DNA of 64,000 bases from Anaerostipes amylophilus (GTDB lineage Bacteria; Bacillota; Clostridia; Lachnospirales; Lachnospiraceae). The stretch covers positions 327,874 to 391,873 of the forward strand of contig NZ_JAOQJG010000003.1 of the NCBI RefSeq assembly GCF_025567365.1, given 5' to 3'. Under the pieces are notes generated by a model. It was not told the DNA's origin. It did no database searches and saw nothing but the letters and a program-made list of their open reading frames with translations. Positions 1-9,179 of the stretch are shown here, in pieces; within the stretch, counting starts at the first letter, position 1; each line of letters opens with the position of its first letter. The position numbers were made by a program, and so were the translations under genes.

Positions 1-2
1 AG

Positions 3-203
3 TCTAAGATATTAAAGAAATGTACACTTCCTTTGACGGGAGTTCATTGTGTAACAGATATCGTAACAGAACGCTGCTATTTTGAAGTTACAAAAGATGG
101 TCTCGTGTTAAGGGAACTTGCAGAAGGATATAGTGTAGAAGATATCCTTGCATGCACAGAAGCTGATGTGATCGTACCGGATGAAATTGGTGTTATGAGC
201 TGA
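3..203 (+). CDS. 3-oxoacid/acetate CoA-transferase subunit B, C-terminal fragment
   Basis: The window opens inside this gene, so only the last 66 codons and the TGA stop are visible. The fragment reads KKCTLPLTGVHC, then an IVTER..FEV segment, GLVLRELAEG and a closing EADVIVPDEI. This pattern is typical of the end of the beta subunit of family I CoA-transferases (AtoA/ScoB type), which move CoA between acyl-CoA and a free acid such as acetate, acetoacetate or butyrate. The alpha subunit would be expected to the left, outside the window. The substrate cannot be decided from this fragment. A hairpin with a T-run follows the stop. Confidence 0.8.
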   Translation, partial: SKILKKCTLPLTGVHCVTDIVTERCYFEVTKDGLVLRELAEGYSVEDILACTEADVIVPDEIGVMS

Positions 204-228
204 TAATAGACGCAGGAAAGCATATAGA

Positions 229-276
229 AAAACAGCACTGTACAGGAATAAAATTCCCAATGCAGTGCTGTTTTTA
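229..276. terminator. Bidirectional intrinsic terminator
   Basis: An inverted repeat (AAACAGCACTG on the left, CAGTGCTGTTT on the right, loop of about 20 nt) has an A-run before it and a T-run after it. It lies between two convergent genes, the CoA-transferase and the purine permease, and can terminate both. Confidence 0.8.
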
Positions 277-285
277 TTAGTTTAT

Positions 286-1677
286 TTAATCTTCTTTTGG
301 CAACGCAATATTTAAAATAATTGCAACAAGTGCAGCAGGTACGATACCAGATCCTCCAAAGATTAACTGAATTCCTTCAGGAAGTCCGGAAAGAACTGTA
401 CTGTTTGCACCGATTCCGTATCCAAGACCAAGTGCTACAGATACGATTGTGATATTTCTCATACCCATTGGCTCTTTTGTGATCAGCTGAATACCACTGA
501 TTACGATAGAAGAGAACATCATAACGGCTGCTCCACCTAATACGCTCTGTGGCATGATAGAGATCAGGGCAGCAAGTTTTGGAAATAACCCACAAAGAAT
601 TAAGAAGATTGCTCCTGTAGCCAGTGCAAAACGGTTTACGATCTTTGTCATAGTAACAAGACCAACGTTCTGGCTGAATGATGTATTTGGTAAAACACCA
701 AAGAATGCTGCGAGTGTAGATCCGATACCATCACAGACAACACCACCAGAAAGCTCAGAATCTGTAGCTTCACGATCCATACCACCTTCGATAACACCAG
801 AAATATCTCCGACTGTTTCTACAGCGGTTACGATAAACATGATAAGTACAGGAATGATCGCTCTTGCATCAAAAACAATTTTTACAGGCATAAATTTTGG
901 AACGGCAAACCAGCTGGCTTGTGCAACTTTATCCCAATTTAATACCCATGCTTTTGTGTATTCTACACCATCTGCATTCACGGCAGTTGTAGGAAGTACA
1001 ACACCCATGATTCCCGCAATGATATATCCTGCGATAATTCCAATCAATACGGAAGAAGCACTTGTCATACCTTTTGTTCCATGCTTTAATGCGATGATGA
1101 TCACAAGAACAATAGTTCCAAGTAATAAGTTCTCAATTGATCCGAAATCATTAGCGGAATTTCCACCACCAAAAGAATTGACACCAACACCGATCAGTGA
1201 CAATCCAATGGAAAGTACAACCGTACCGGTTACAACCGCTGGGAAAAATCTTCGAAGTGGTTTTAACATAAATCCTAATACAGATTCAAATAATCCACCG
1301 ATAATGGAAGCACCCATGATCGCACCATATCCAAGAATTCCACCACCCATGACTCCAGCAACACTGCTGCAGACACCGATAAATCCTGAACTGGTTCCCA
1401 TGATGATTGGAACTTTTCCACCGATTGGTCCAATTGCATACAACTGGATCAGAGTGACAATTCCGGCAATTAACATAGCATTTTGTAAAAGCGCAATCTG
1501 AACGTCTGCAAATTCGGTTCCGGAAGCAATACCACAAGCCCCTGTAATGATCAGAACTGGAGTTAAGTTTCCTACGAACATGGCGAATACATGCTGCAGA
1601 CCAAGGAGAATCGCTTTTTGCAGCGGAAGTTTTCCATAAAAATCGTACTCCGCACCTTTGTTTTTCTCTTGATTCAT
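286..1677 (-). CDS. NCS2 family nucleobase permease (xanthine/uracil type)
   Basis: A 463-residue multi-spanning membrane transporter of the nucleobase:cation symporter-2 family, which imports xanthine, uric acid or uracil with protons. Visible family marks are LQHVFAMFVGN in the first membrane segment, IIMGTSSGFIG, the ETVGDISG motif near residue 290, and the signature SQNVGLVTMTK near residue 335. The TSFSQNVGL form resembles xanthine/urate permeases (PbuX, XanP, UacT) more than uracil carriers, but the substrate is not fixed by sequence. The start ATG at 1677 follows AAAAAGGAGA. I looked for a purine riboswitch in the leader and saw none. The gene stands alone and is divergent from the Asp23 gene. 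Confidence 0.88.
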   Translation of the reverse strand: MNQEKNKGAEYDFYGKLPLQKAILLGLQHVFAMFVGNLTPVLIITGACGIASGTEFADVQIALLQNAMLIAGIVTLIQLYAIGPIGGKVPIIMGTSSGFIGVCSSVAGVMGGGILGYGAIMGASIIGGLFESVLGFMLKPLRRFFPAVVTGTVVLSIGLSLIGVGVNSFGGGNSANDFGSIENLLLGTIVLVIIIALKHGTKGMTSASSVLIGIIAGYIIAGIMGVVLPTTAVNADGVEYTKAWVLNWDKVAQASWFAVPKFMPVKIVFDARAIIPVLIMFIVTAVETVGDISGVIEGGMDREATDSELSGGVVCDGIGSTLAAFFGVLPNTSFSQNVGLVTMTKIVNRFALATGAIFLILCGLFPKLAALISIMPQSVLGGAAVMMFSSIVISGIQLITKEPMGMRNITIVSVALGLGYGIGANSTVLSGLPEGIQLIFGGSGIVPAALVAIILNIALPKED

Positions 1678-1743
1678 TTTTCTTTCGTCTCCTTTTTATA
1701 ATGTATGATGAGCAGTTTTATACTGCTATTTTTACAGCATAAT

Positions 1744-1772
1744 ATTATAAAGGATTTGGCAGAAAATGTATA
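1744..1772 (-). promoter_or_regulatory. Probable sigma-A promoter of the NCS2 permease
   Basis: Read on the minus strand, TATACA (-35) and TATAAT (-10) are separated by 17 nt. The implied leader is about 60 nt and contains a small perfect hairpin (AGCAGT..ACTGCT) at 1712-1728, just before the ribosome binding site. Confidence 0.5.
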
Positions 1773-1882
1773 GTTCTTTTTTATGAGCAATTAATTATTA
1801 TAACTTTATAATTTAAGAATCTGATTAAGAATCTAAAAAATAGAAATATATAAGGAGATTTAAAAGAAAACACAAAATAAGT

Positions 1883-1911
1883 TTGAATAACTATAACATA
1901 TTTGCTATAAT
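1883..1911 (+). promoter_or_regulatory. Sigma-A promoter of the Asp23 gene and nusB operon
   Basis: TTGAAT and TATAAT are separated by exactly 17 nt, placing the transcription start about 30 nt upstream of the Asp23 start codon. It is the clearest promoter in the 273-bp divergent intergenic region. Confidence 0.8.
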
Positions 1912-1950
1912 AAATCATATCAGTATGCAGAAATACAGGAGGCTTTTACT

Positions 1951-2325
1951 ATGGAGAATAAAAGTAGTTACCAGATAAACGAGCAGGGAGTGCTCGGAGA
2001 AGTGAAAATTGCAGATGATGTGATCGCAGTGATCGCAGGAATCGCAGCGACTGAAGTGACAGGTGTTGCCAGAATGTGTGGAAATATTACAAATGAATTG
2101 GTAAGTAAACTTGGAGTTAACAATTTATCCAAGGGAGTCAAAGTTGTCGTAGAGAATCATCATGTAAGAGTCAATCTTGCATTAGAACTTGATTATGGAG
2201 TAAGTATTCCAGAGATATCAGAGAAAGTTCAGAATCGAGTAAAGTCTGCCATTGAGAATATGACGGGATTGAAAGTAAAAGAAGTCAATGTTCGTGTTGC
2301 AGGTGTGGCAGCAGAAGAAGAGTAG
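1951..2325 (+). CDS. Asp23/Gls24 family envelope stress response protein
   Basis: A 124-residue protein of the alkaline-shock family (YqhY/Asp23). It shows the GEVKIADDVIAVIAGIAATE opening, the GVKVVVENHHVRVNLALELDYG central strand region, and the VKEVNVRVAGV ending. In Firmicutes, YqhY-type members sit immediately before nusB, as here, and have been linked to control of acetyl-CoA carboxylase or to membrane-associated stress functions. The exact role in this organism is inferred only from position. The start follows AGGAGG with a 7-nt gap. A hairpin (2345-2376) separates it from nusB without a convincing T-run, so the two are probably co-transcribed. Confidence 0.88.
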   Translation: MENKSSYQINEQGVLGEVKIADDVIAVIAGIAATEVTGVARMCGNITNELVSKLGVNNLSKGVKVVVENHHVRVNLALELDYGVSIPEISEKVQNRVKSAIENMTGLKVKEVNVRVAGVAAEEE

Positions 2326-2396
2326 AAATAATATAAAAGCAAAGTCAGACGGGACTGATCAACAGTTCCGTCTTTGTATCGCAGAAAGGAATCATA

Positions 2397-2810
2397 ATGA
2401 AAAGAAGTGAGGTAAGAGAACATATTTTTAGAATTTTATTTTGTGTAGAATTCTGTGAAAAGGAAGAATTTGAAGATCAGGTAGAGTTATATTTTCATGG
2501 ACATGAGAGTATTAATGAGAAGACTCAGAAAGAGATTACAGCAAAGACAGAGAATCTGATCGAACACTTAGATGAGATTGATGAAGAAATTTCAGCTCAT
2601 ACAAATGCATGGAATCTTGAAAGACTTGGAAAGGCAGAATTGTCTATTTTAAGACTTGCAACATATGAAATCTTATTAGATGAACAGGTGCCAAGAAAGG
2701 TAGCGATCAATGAAGCAGTAGAACTTGCAAAGAAATACTGCAACGAGAAAGCAGCTCCATTTATCAATGGTGTGTTAAGTAAGATTGGACAGGATATGAA
2801 TGAAGAATAA
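2397..2810 (+). CDS. nusB: Transcription antitermination factor NusB
   Basis: A 137-residue NusB. It binds boxA RNA together with NusE (S10) and keeps RNA polymerase elongating through rRNA operons. The all-helical fold begins MKRSEVREHIFRILF. The C-terminal half contains RLGKAELSILRLATYEIL and VPRKVAINEAVELAKKY, which is the most conserved part of the family. AGAAAGGA stands before the ATG. The end overlaps xseA by 11 nt, so the two are translationally coupled. The order Asp23-nusB-xseA-xseB-ispA-dxs is conserved across Clostridia. Confidence 0.95.
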   Translation: MKRSEVREHIFRILFCVEFCEKEEFEDQVELYFHGHESINEKTQKEITAKTENLIEHLDEIDEEISAHTNAWNLERLGKAELSILRLATYEILLDEQVPRKVAINEAVELAKKYCNEKAAPFINGVLSKIGQDMNEE

Positions 2811-4023
2811 AGTTTTTTCTGTAACACAGATTAATACTTATATCAAGAGAATGTTTCAAAGTGATTATGCTCTGAGAAGAATCTCGATCAAAGGACAGGT
2901 ATCAAACTGCAAATACCATTCTTCCGGGCATATTTATTTTTCATTAAAGGATGAAGGAAGCCAGATATCTTGTGTTATGTTTGCGAATGCAAGATATGAT
3001 GGGCTGAAGTTTGAGTTAGAAGATGGACAGGAAGTTGTAGTTGATGGGAATATCAGTGTGTATGAGCGTGGAGGAAGTTACCAGCTTTATGCACAAGAGA
3101 TCCGCCTCAATGGAATCGGGGAGCTTTATGTAGCTTATGAGATGTTAAAACAGAAGTTATATGAAGAAGGTTTATTTGATCATGAGAAGAAGAAACCAAT
3201 TCCTAAGAATCCAAAGAAGATCGGAGTGGTAACTGCAAGGACAGGTGCGGCGATCCATGATATCATTAGTACAGCAAAGAGAAGGAATCCTTATGTCCAG
3301 CTTATTTTATATCCAGCGAAAGTGCAGGGAGATGGAGCGTCAGATACCATTGTTGCAGGAATTAAAGCATTAGATCAATATGGAGTGGATATCATCATTG
3401 TCGGAAGAGGTGGTGGATCCATCGAAGATTTATGGGCATTTAATGAGGAGAAGGTTGCAAGAGCAATCTATGAAGCACAGACACCGATCATTTCTGGAAC
3501 AGGACATGAGGTAGACACAACAATTGCAGATTATGCTGCGGATCTTCGAGCAGCAACACCAACGGCGGCATGTGAGCTTGCAGTTCCAGATATCAGAGAA
3601 GTGATGGAAGGAATCATCAATAGAGAATATACGCTTCGAACATTATTGAAACAGGTGGTTCGTAGATATCAGATGAAATTGCAACAATATCAGATTACAA
3701 TTGCTAATTTTGATCCTCGTTTTCAATTACAGGAACAGAAGATGCATTTAGCAGAATTGGAAGAACAGATCCATGCAGTAATGAAGAACAAGATGACTGA
3801 CTATCAGCACAAACTGGAATTGTATACAAAGGAACTTCACGGATTGTCTCCGACGGCGAAACTTATTAATGGTTTTGGATATATCGAAGGATCAAACGGA
3901 GAGCCAGTGACAAGTGTTAAGAAGGTGATGGAAGGAGATCAGATTTCATTGACGATTTCTGATGGAACGATCATTACGAAAGCAGAGCAGATCAAGAGAA
4001 TGGATGAAATTAAGGAAAGTTAA
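2800..4023 (+). CDS. xseA: Exodeoxyribonuclease VII large subunit
   Basis: A 407-residue XseA, the catalytic subunit of exonuclease VII, which degrades single-stranded DNA from both ends into oligonucleotides. The N-terminal OB fold covers about residues 1-100 (VTQINTYIKRMFQSD, ISIKGQVSN, GHIYFSLKDE). The catalytic domain follows, with KKIGVVTARTGAAIHDI, IIIVGRGGGSIEDLWAFNEE and ISGTGHEVDTTIADYAADLR. A coiled-coil stretch (about 270-350) leads to a short C-terminal domain. The start overlaps nusB, and no strong ribosome binding site is visible, consistent with coupling. Confidence 0.95.
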   Translation: MKNKVFSVTQINTYIKRMFQSDYALRRISIKGQVSNCKYHSSGHIYFSLKDEGSQISCVMFANARYDGLKFELEDGQEVVVDGNISVYERGGSYQLYAQEIRLNGIGELYVAYEMLKQKLYEEGLFDHEKKKPIPKNPKKIGVVTARTGAAIHDIISTAKRRNPYVQLILYPAKVQGDGASDTIVAGIKALDQYGVDIIIVGRGGGSIEDLWAFNEEKVARAIYEAQTPIISGTGHEVDTTIADYAADLRAATPTAACELAVPDIREVMEGIINREYTLRTLLKQVVRRYQMKLQQYQITIANFDPRFQLQEQKMHLAELEEQIHAVMKNKMTDYQHKLELYTKELHGLSPTAKLINGFGYIEGSNGEPVTSVKKVMEGDQISLTISDGTIITKAEQIKRMDEIKES

Positions 4024-4040
4024 GAAAGAGGAAATTTGAT

Positions 4041-4250
4041 ATGGCAAAGAAAAAATTTGATATAGATCAGGGATTTGAGCAGTTAGATGAGATTCTTACA
4101 AAGCTTTCCGGAGAAGAGATCAAACTTCCAGAGGCAGTAAAATTGTATACGGAAGGTGTCGGGCTTGTAAAACAGTGCAAAGATTCTTTAGATAAAGTAG
4201 AAAAAGAACTGATCATATTAGAAGAAAATGGGGAAGAACATGAACTTTAA
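4041..4250 (+). CDS. xseB: Exodeoxyribonuclease VII small subunit
   Basis: A 69-residue helical-hairpin protein with the family pattern FEQLDEILTKLSGEEIKLPEAVKLYTEGV. XseB binds XseA in multiple copies to form active exonuclease VII. It starts 17 nt after xseA with AAGAGGAA before the ATG. Its end overlaps the start of ispA. Confidence 0.93.
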   Translation: MAKKKFDIDQGFEQLDEILTKLSGEEIKLPEAVKLYTEGVGLVKQCKDSLDKVEKELIILEENGEEHEL

Positions 4251-5133
4251 GGCTGAGATGAATGAAAGGGTAGAGCAGATTGAACAGATTTTAGATCAAT
4301 ATCTGCCACCCAAAGAAGGATTACAAAAAACAGTTTTAACTGCAATGAATACAACAGTAAAGGCAGGAGGAAAACGTCTTCGTCCAATGCTGATCAATGA
4401 AACTTATAAGATGTTTGGAGGAGAGGGAGATATCGTAAAACCATTTATGGCGGCGATTGAGATGATCCACACATATTCTCTGATCCATGATGATCTGCCA
4501 GCATTAGATAATGATGATTATCGAAGAGGACAAAAGACATGTCATATTGTTTATGGAGAAGATATGGCGATCCTTGCGGGTGATGCGTTGCTTAATTATG
4601 CATATGAAGTTGCAACGAAAGCATTTGATCTTGCGGATCAAGATGAGATGATGAATGTAGTTGAAGCAGTGAAGATTCTTGCGAGAAAACCTGGAATCTA
4701 TGGAATGATCGGTGGACAGGTTGCAGATGTTGAGCTAGAGGGAACACCGCTTAGTATGGAACAGATTTTGTTTATCCATAAGAATAAGACATCAGCATTG
4801 ATCGAGGCTTGCATGATGATCGGAGCAGTTCTTGCAGGGGCATCGAAAGAAGATGTTATGGCGATGGAAGAATGTGGGGAATATATTGGACTTGCATTCC
4901 AGATTCAGGATGATATTCTGGATCTTACTGGAGATGAAGAAGAGATTGGAAAGCCAGTCGGAAGTGATGAGAAGAATCACAAGACGACTTACGTGACATT
5001 AAAGGGATTGGAACAATCTGCAAAAGATGTAGAAGAAATTTCAAAGAAAGCAATTGAGATTTTAGCAAGATATGATGTGGGAAATCGTTATCTTACAAAT
5101 CTTACAAGATTTTTAATTCATCGAACACACTAA
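4240..5133 (+). CDS. ispA: Polyprenyl synthetase (farnesyl/geranyl diphosphate synthase)
   Basis: A 297-residue trans-prenyltransferase that condenses DMAPP/IPP to geranyl and farnesyl diphosphate, the precursor for undecaprenyl and other isoprenoids. The first aspartate-rich motif is IHDDLPALDNDDYRRG and the second is FQIQDDILDLTG. GGKRLRPM binds the diphosphate. I chose the ATG at 4240 (MNFKAEM) because GGGGAAG lies just upstream. An in-frame ATG at 4228 is possible. It overlaps xseB by 11 nt and is followed by dxs, which supplies the same pathway. Confidence 0.93.
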   Translation: MNFKAEMNERVEQIEQILDQYLPPKEGLQKTVLTAMNTTVKAGGKRLRPMLINETYKMFGGEGDIVKPFMAAIEMIHTYSLIHDDLPALDNDDYRRGQKTCHIVYGEDMAILAGDALLNYAYEVATKAFDLADQDEMMNVVEAVKILARKPGIYGMIGGQVADVELEGTPLSMEQILFIHKNKTSALIEACMMIGAVLAGASKEDVMAMEECGEYIGLAFQIQDDILDLTGDEEEIGKPVGSDEKNHKTTYVTLKGLEQSAKDVEEISKKAIEILARYDVGNRYLTNLTRFLIHRTH

Positions 5134-5155
5134 GCAGAGAGAAAGAGGAAGCATT

Positions 5156-7027
5156 ATGTTAGAATATATCAATGATCCAAATGATATAAAACGGATTCAG
5201 CCAGAGGATTATAAACTTCTGGCGAAAGATATCCGCCGTTTTCTGTTGAAAAATGTCAGTCGTACAGGAGGACATCTGGCATCGAATCTTGGAATCGTAG
5301 AACTTACGATGGCACTTCATCTTGTTCTTGATTTTCCAAAGGATCAGTTGATCTTTGATGTTGGACATCAATCCTATGTACACAAGATTTTGACAGGCAG
5401 AAAGGATGGATTTCAGAATCTGCGACAATTTCATGGTATGAGTGGATTCCCAAAGAGAAAAGAAAGTAACTGTGATGCATTCCATAGTGGACACAGTTCC
5501 ATGTCTTTATCTGCTGCACTTGGGATGGTTACGGCAAGAGATATCAATCATACAGATGAGACGATCGTTGCGGTGATCGGAGATGGTGCTTTATCTGGAG
5601 GAATGGCATACGAAGCATTAAATAATATGGCAAGATTGCGTAAAGAAAAGAAAAATCTTGTAGTTATTTTAAATGATAATAAGATGTCTATTGCAGAAAA
5701 TGTCGGTGGAATGTCTGCATATTTAAATAAAGTCAGAACAAAGAAAGAATATGTTGAATTCAAAGGAAATGTAGAGCAGTCTTTGATGAAGATTCCGGGG
5801 ATCGGAAGGGAACTGACAACGATCATTAAGAAATCAAAAGATTTGATCAAACAGTTATTTGTTCCGGGAATGTATTTTGAAGATATGGGGATTACATATG
5901 TTGGACCGATTGACGGACATAATATTCCTTTAATGGTGGATACATTAAATCGTGCAAAACAATTAGATGAGCCAATCATCATTCATGTTGTAACAAAGAA
6001 AGGAAAAGGTTATCGCCCTGCGGAACAAAATCCAGCGAAATTTCATGGAATCAGCCCGTTTTCCCTAAAGACAGGAGAAGTACTTAAAAAGTCAGATAAT
6101 CCATCTAATACAGCTGTATTTTCCCAGACATTGATCGAAGAAGCAAAGAAAGATAAAACGATCGTTGCTGTAACGGCAGCTATGCCAGATGGAACTGGAC
6201 TAGGTAAATTCAAGGAACATTTTCCAGATCGATTCTTTGATGTAGGAATTGCAGAGCAACATGCGGTAACATTTTGCGCAGGTATGGCTTCTAGAGGATT
6301 AAAACCAGTATTTGCAGTTTATTCCACTTTTTTGCAAAGAGGATTTGATCAGGTTCTTCATGATGTTGCGATTGGTAATTATCCAGTGATCTTTGGGATC
6401 GATCGTTCAGGTCTTGTTGGAGCAGATGGAGAAACGCATCAGGGAATCTTTGATATCCCATATTTATCTATGATTCCAAATGTTACAGTTATGGCACCGA
6501 TCAATGGAAGAGAACTTAAAGAGATGTTAAAAGATGCACTACATCATGCAAAGGGACCAACGGCGATCAAGTATTCTAGAGGAGAAGCTCTTTCTTTGTA
6601 TGAAGATCAGTTTGAAGAGTTACACTATGGAAAAGGTCAAGTAATCAAAGAAGGAAGCGATGCCGTGATCATTGGTGTGGGTAATATTTTTGATGAGGCA
6701 GATCAAGCAGTGAAGATCCTTGGAGAAGAAGGATATAATATTGGACTTGTGAATCCAAGATATATAAAACCATTTGACAAAGAAATGATTCTTGATCTGG
6801 CAGGAAAATATGACAAGATCATTACTGTTGAAGAAGGCGTTTTAAATGGTGGTTTTGGAATGATGATCAATGAATTCTTAAGTGAAAATGATTATAAAGG
6901 GAAAGTAAGATGCTTTGGAATTGATGATCAGTTTGTAGAACATGGCTCTGTGAGTGAATTAAGAAAAATGCTTAAGATTGATGGAGAAAGTATTGCTGAC
7001 TCTATCAGACAATGGATGAAGGAATAG
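5156..7027 (+). CDS. dxs: 1-deoxy-D-xylulose-5-phosphate synthase
   Basis: A 623-residue thiamine-diphosphate enzyme that joins pyruvate and glyceraldehyde-3-phosphate, the entry step of the MEP isoprenoid pathway. Visible features are SNLGIVELTMALH, the ThDP/Mg motif GDGALSGGMAYEALNN near residue 145, and the central pyrimidine-binding segment RFFDVGIAEQHAVTFCAGMA near 365-385. A transketolase C-terminal domain carries EEGVLNGGFG. Length is normal for the family. It sits 22 nt downstream of ispA, with AGAGAAAGAGGAAG before the ATG. Confidence 0.96.
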   Translation: MLEYINDPNDIKRIQPEDYKLLAKDIRRFLLKNVSRTGGHLASNLGIVELTMALHLVLDFPKDQLIFDVGHQSYVHKILTGRKDGFQNLRQFHGMSGFPKRKESNCDAFHSGHSSMSLSAALGMVTARDINHTDETIVAVIGDGALSGGMAYEALNNMARLRKEKKNLVVILNDNKMSIAENVGGMSAYLNKVRTKKEYVEFKGNVEQSLMKIPGIGRELTTIIKKSKDLIKQLFVPGMYFEDMGITYVGPIDGHNIPLMVDTLNRAKQLDEPIIIHVVTKKGKGYRPAEQNPAKFHGISPFSLKTGEVLKKSDNPSNTAVFSQTLIEEAKKDKTIVAVTAAMPDGTGLGKFKEHFPDRFFDVGIAEQHAVTFCAGMASRGLKPVFAVYSTFLQRGFDQVLHDVAIGNYPVIFGIDRSGLVGADGETHQGIFDIPYLSMIPNVTVMAPINGRELKEMLKDALHHAKGPTAIKYSRGEALSLYEDQFEELHYGKGQVIKEGSDAVIIGVGNIFDEADQAVKILGEEGYNIGLVNPRYIKPFDKEMILDLAGKYDKIITVEEGVLNGGFGMMINEFLSENDYKGKVRCFGIDDQFVEHGSVSELRKMLKIDGESIADSIRQWMKE

Positions 7028-7031
7028 AACA

Positions 7032-7853
7032 ATGAAAAAAGAACGTTTAGATGTATTATTAGTAAAGAAAGGGCTTGCATCTTCCAGAGAAAAAGCGAAA
7101 GCGATCATTATGTCAGGTATCGTGTTTGTCGATGGACAAAGAGAAGATAAAGCAGGATCTACTTTTGATGAGAAACAGGAGATTGTAGTAAAAGGAAAAA
7201 CATTAAAATATGTTAGTCGTGGTGGATTGAAACTTGAGAAAGCCATGAATAACTTTGATATCGTACTAAAAGATAAAGTCTGTATGGACGTTGGAGCTTC
7301 CACAGGTGGATTCACAGATTGTATGCTGCAAAATGGTGCAGTGAAAGTTTATTCTGTGGACGTTGGACACGGACAGTTAGACTGGAAATTAAGAAATGAT
7401 GAGAGGGTTGTCTGCATGGAACGCACAAACATGCGTTATATGACAGAAGATGATATTGATGAGAAAGCATCATTTGTATCAATTGATGTTTCCTTCATTT
7501 CCCTTACGAAGATTCTTCCTGCGGTATATCGAATCTTGAATATGGGCGGAGAAGTGGTTGCACTGATCAAGCCACAGTTTGAAGCTGGAAGAGAAAAGGT
7601 TGGGAAAAAGGGTGTTGTAAGAGATCCGAAAGTCCATGAAGAGGTAATTGAGAAGATTTGTGATTTTGCATCGTCTAATGGATTTGAATTACTACATCTT
7701 GATTATTCTCCGATCAAAGGGCCAGAGGGAAATATTGAATATTTATTACATATGAGAAAAACGGAGACAATGGAGAATGGACATACTATGGCAGATCAGA
7801 TTATAAAGATCGTAGATGCATCTCATAATGATCTGGCGAAAAATAAGGAATAA
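7032..7853 (+). CDS. tlyA: TlyA family rRNA (cytidine-2'-O)-methyltransferase
   Basis: A 273-residue protein with an N-terminal S4 RNA-binding domain (RLDVLLVKKGLASSREKAKA) and a FtsJ-like methyltransferase domain with the SAM loop MDVGASTGGFTDCMLQNGA. TlyA in mycobacteria 2'-O-methylates 16S and 23S rRNA. Older annotations call it hemolysin A. The Firmicute orthologue (YqxC) keeps this place between dxs and nadK/argR, and its target is not firmly established. It starts 4 nt after dxs. Confidence 0.9.
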   Translation: MKKERLDVLLVKKGLASSREKAKAIIMSGIVFVDGQREDKAGSTFDEKQEIVVKGKTLKYVSRGGLKLEKAMNNFDIVLKDKVCMDVGASTGGFTDCMLQNGAVKVYSVDVGHGQLDWKLRNDERVVCMERTNMRYMTEDDIDEKASFVSIDVSFISLTKILPAVYRILNMGGEVVALIKPQFEAGREKVGKKGVVRDPKVHEEVIEKICDFASSNGFELLHLDYSPIKGPEGNIEYLLHMRKTETMENGHTMADQIIKIVDASHNDLAKNKE

Positions 7854-7854
7854 C

Positions 7855-8715
7855 ATGAAGAATTTTTTGATTTTAACGAATGAGCAAAAAGATCCGGGAT
7901 TTCGTATTTCAAAACAAATTCAGGATTATATTGAGAAAAATGGTGGAAAAAGCCATAGGATGTGTGAGTTTACAAGACATATTCAGAAAGATATGAAATG
8001 TATTACGAAAGATACAGAATGTGTGATCGTTCTCGGTGGAGATGGAACAATGCTTCATGCAGCCAGATTGGTTGTAGATCATGATATTCCAATGGTTGGA
8101 GTCAATCTTGGAACACTTGGCTTTTTGACAGAGATTGAGTTATCTAAGCTGTATGAGGGCCTAGATGGACTGTTAAATGATACTTTTCAGGTTGAAGAGA
8201 GAATGATGCTAGATGGACGTGTGATCCATGCAGATCAGGAAACAGATCATCTTCCTGCATTAAATGATGTTGTGATCGCAAGAAGTGGTTTTTCGAGAAT
8301 TATTTCATTTCGTATTATGGTCAATGGAAAGCTGCTAGATGTTTATGAAGCAGATGGAATCATTATCTCGACGCCAACAGGTTCTACAGGATATAATTTA
8401 TCTGCTGGAGGTCCTGTTGTGAATCCGAAAGCTAACGTAATTCTTGTAACACCGATCTGTCCTCATTCATTGCAGTCAAATAGTCTTGTTTTGTCGCAGG
8501 ATGATGAGATTGATATTTATATTGAGAATGTAAGGGAATCTCAGTTAGAAGAAGCCTATGTTACATTTGATGGGCAGGTTGCACGAAAACTTCAGCCGGG
8601 AGATGTCCTTCAAGTAAGAAGATCAAAGAAGATTGCAAGGATCATTAAAGTGAAAGGAGACAGCTTTTACAGAATCCTTCGAATCAAAGTTGGAGGTCAG
8701 AATGAAGAAGAATAG
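7855..8715 (+). CDS. nadK: NAD kinase
   Basis: A 286-residue ATP/polyphosphate-NAD kinase that makes NADP. The substrate-binding motifs are VVLGGDGTMLHAARL, VNLGTLGFLTEIE, LNDVVIARSG and the C-terminal ISTPTGSTGYNLSAGGPVV. The ATG at 7855 is preferred over one at 7816, because the latter lies deep inside tlyA while AAGGAA precedes 7855. It starts 1 nt after the tlyA stop codon. Confidence 0.95.
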   Translation: MKNFLILTNEQKDPGFRISKQIQDYIEKNGGKSHRMCEFTRHIQKDMKCITKDTECVIVLGGDGTMLHAARLVVDHDIPMVGVNLGTLGFLTEIELSKLYEGLDGLLNDTFQVEERMMLDGRVIHADQETDHLPALNDVVIARSGFSRIISFRIMVNGKLLDVYEADGIIISTPTGSTGYNLSAGGPVVNPKANVILVTPICPHSLQSNSLVLSQDDEIDIYIENVRESQLEEAYVTFDGQVARKLQPGDVLQVRRSKKIARIIKVKGDSFYRILRIKVGGQNEEE

Positions 8716-9160
8716 GCAGGAAGCGATCATTGAGTTGATTCAGAAGTATCCAATTGAAACACAGGAAGAGTTATTATCAAGATTGAATCAGATTGGCTTT
8801 AAGACGACACAGGCGACGATTTCGAGAGATATCAGGGAACTTGCGCTGATCAAAAAACCAGATGCAGATGGGAAACAGATATATTGTCTGATCGATCAAG
8901 AAGATGAGACTTCAAGAAAATATCAGAGAATTCTTGCAGAAGCGATTGTGTCCATGGAATTAGCAGAGAATATGCTTGTTGTAAAAACAGTTTCTGGAAT
9001 GGCAATGGCATCAGCAGCGGCACTTGATTCGTTAAATATTATCGGTATGGTTGGGACGATTGCGGGTGATGATACAATTATGTGTGTCATGAAAGATAAA
9101 AATATTGGAAGAACTGCGATCGCAGAGATTAATCATATGATCAAAAAATTAAAAGAATAA
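8702..9160 (+). CDS. argR: Arginine repressor/regulator
   Basis: A 152-residue ArgR/AhrC. The N-terminal winged helix contains TQEELLSRL and TQATISRDIRELAL (recognition helix). The C-terminal domain (about 80-152) binds arginine and forms hexamers, with GMVGTIAGDDTIMCVMK. The ATG at 8702 is chosen because GGAGGT lies 4 nt upstream, inside the end of nadK, which it overlaps by 14 nt. An upstream TTG at 8690 would consume that site. Clostridial ArgR typically controls arginine biosynthesis genes, none of which lie in this window. Confidence 0.93.
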   Translation: MKKNRQEAIIELIQKYPIETQEELLSRLNQIGFKTTQATISRDIRELALIKKPDADGKQIYCLIDQEDETSRKYQRILAEAIVSMELAENMLVVKTVSGMAMASAAALDSLNIIGMVGTIAGDDTIMCVMKDKNIGRTAIAEINHMIKKLKE

Positions 9161-9179
9161 AAAAACAGAGAGGAAATCT

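Noticed and set aside
554..1501. A 315-residue plus-strand reading frame opposite the NCS2 permease
   Set aside because: It is the antisense of a well-supported transporter, is Ser/Thr/Pro/Ile-rich without family motifs, and has no ribosome binding site.
1678..1950. A purine riboswitch upstream of the nucleobase permease
   Set aside because: I looked on the minus strand for the conserved junction sequences and saw none. Only a promoter and a small hairpin are present.
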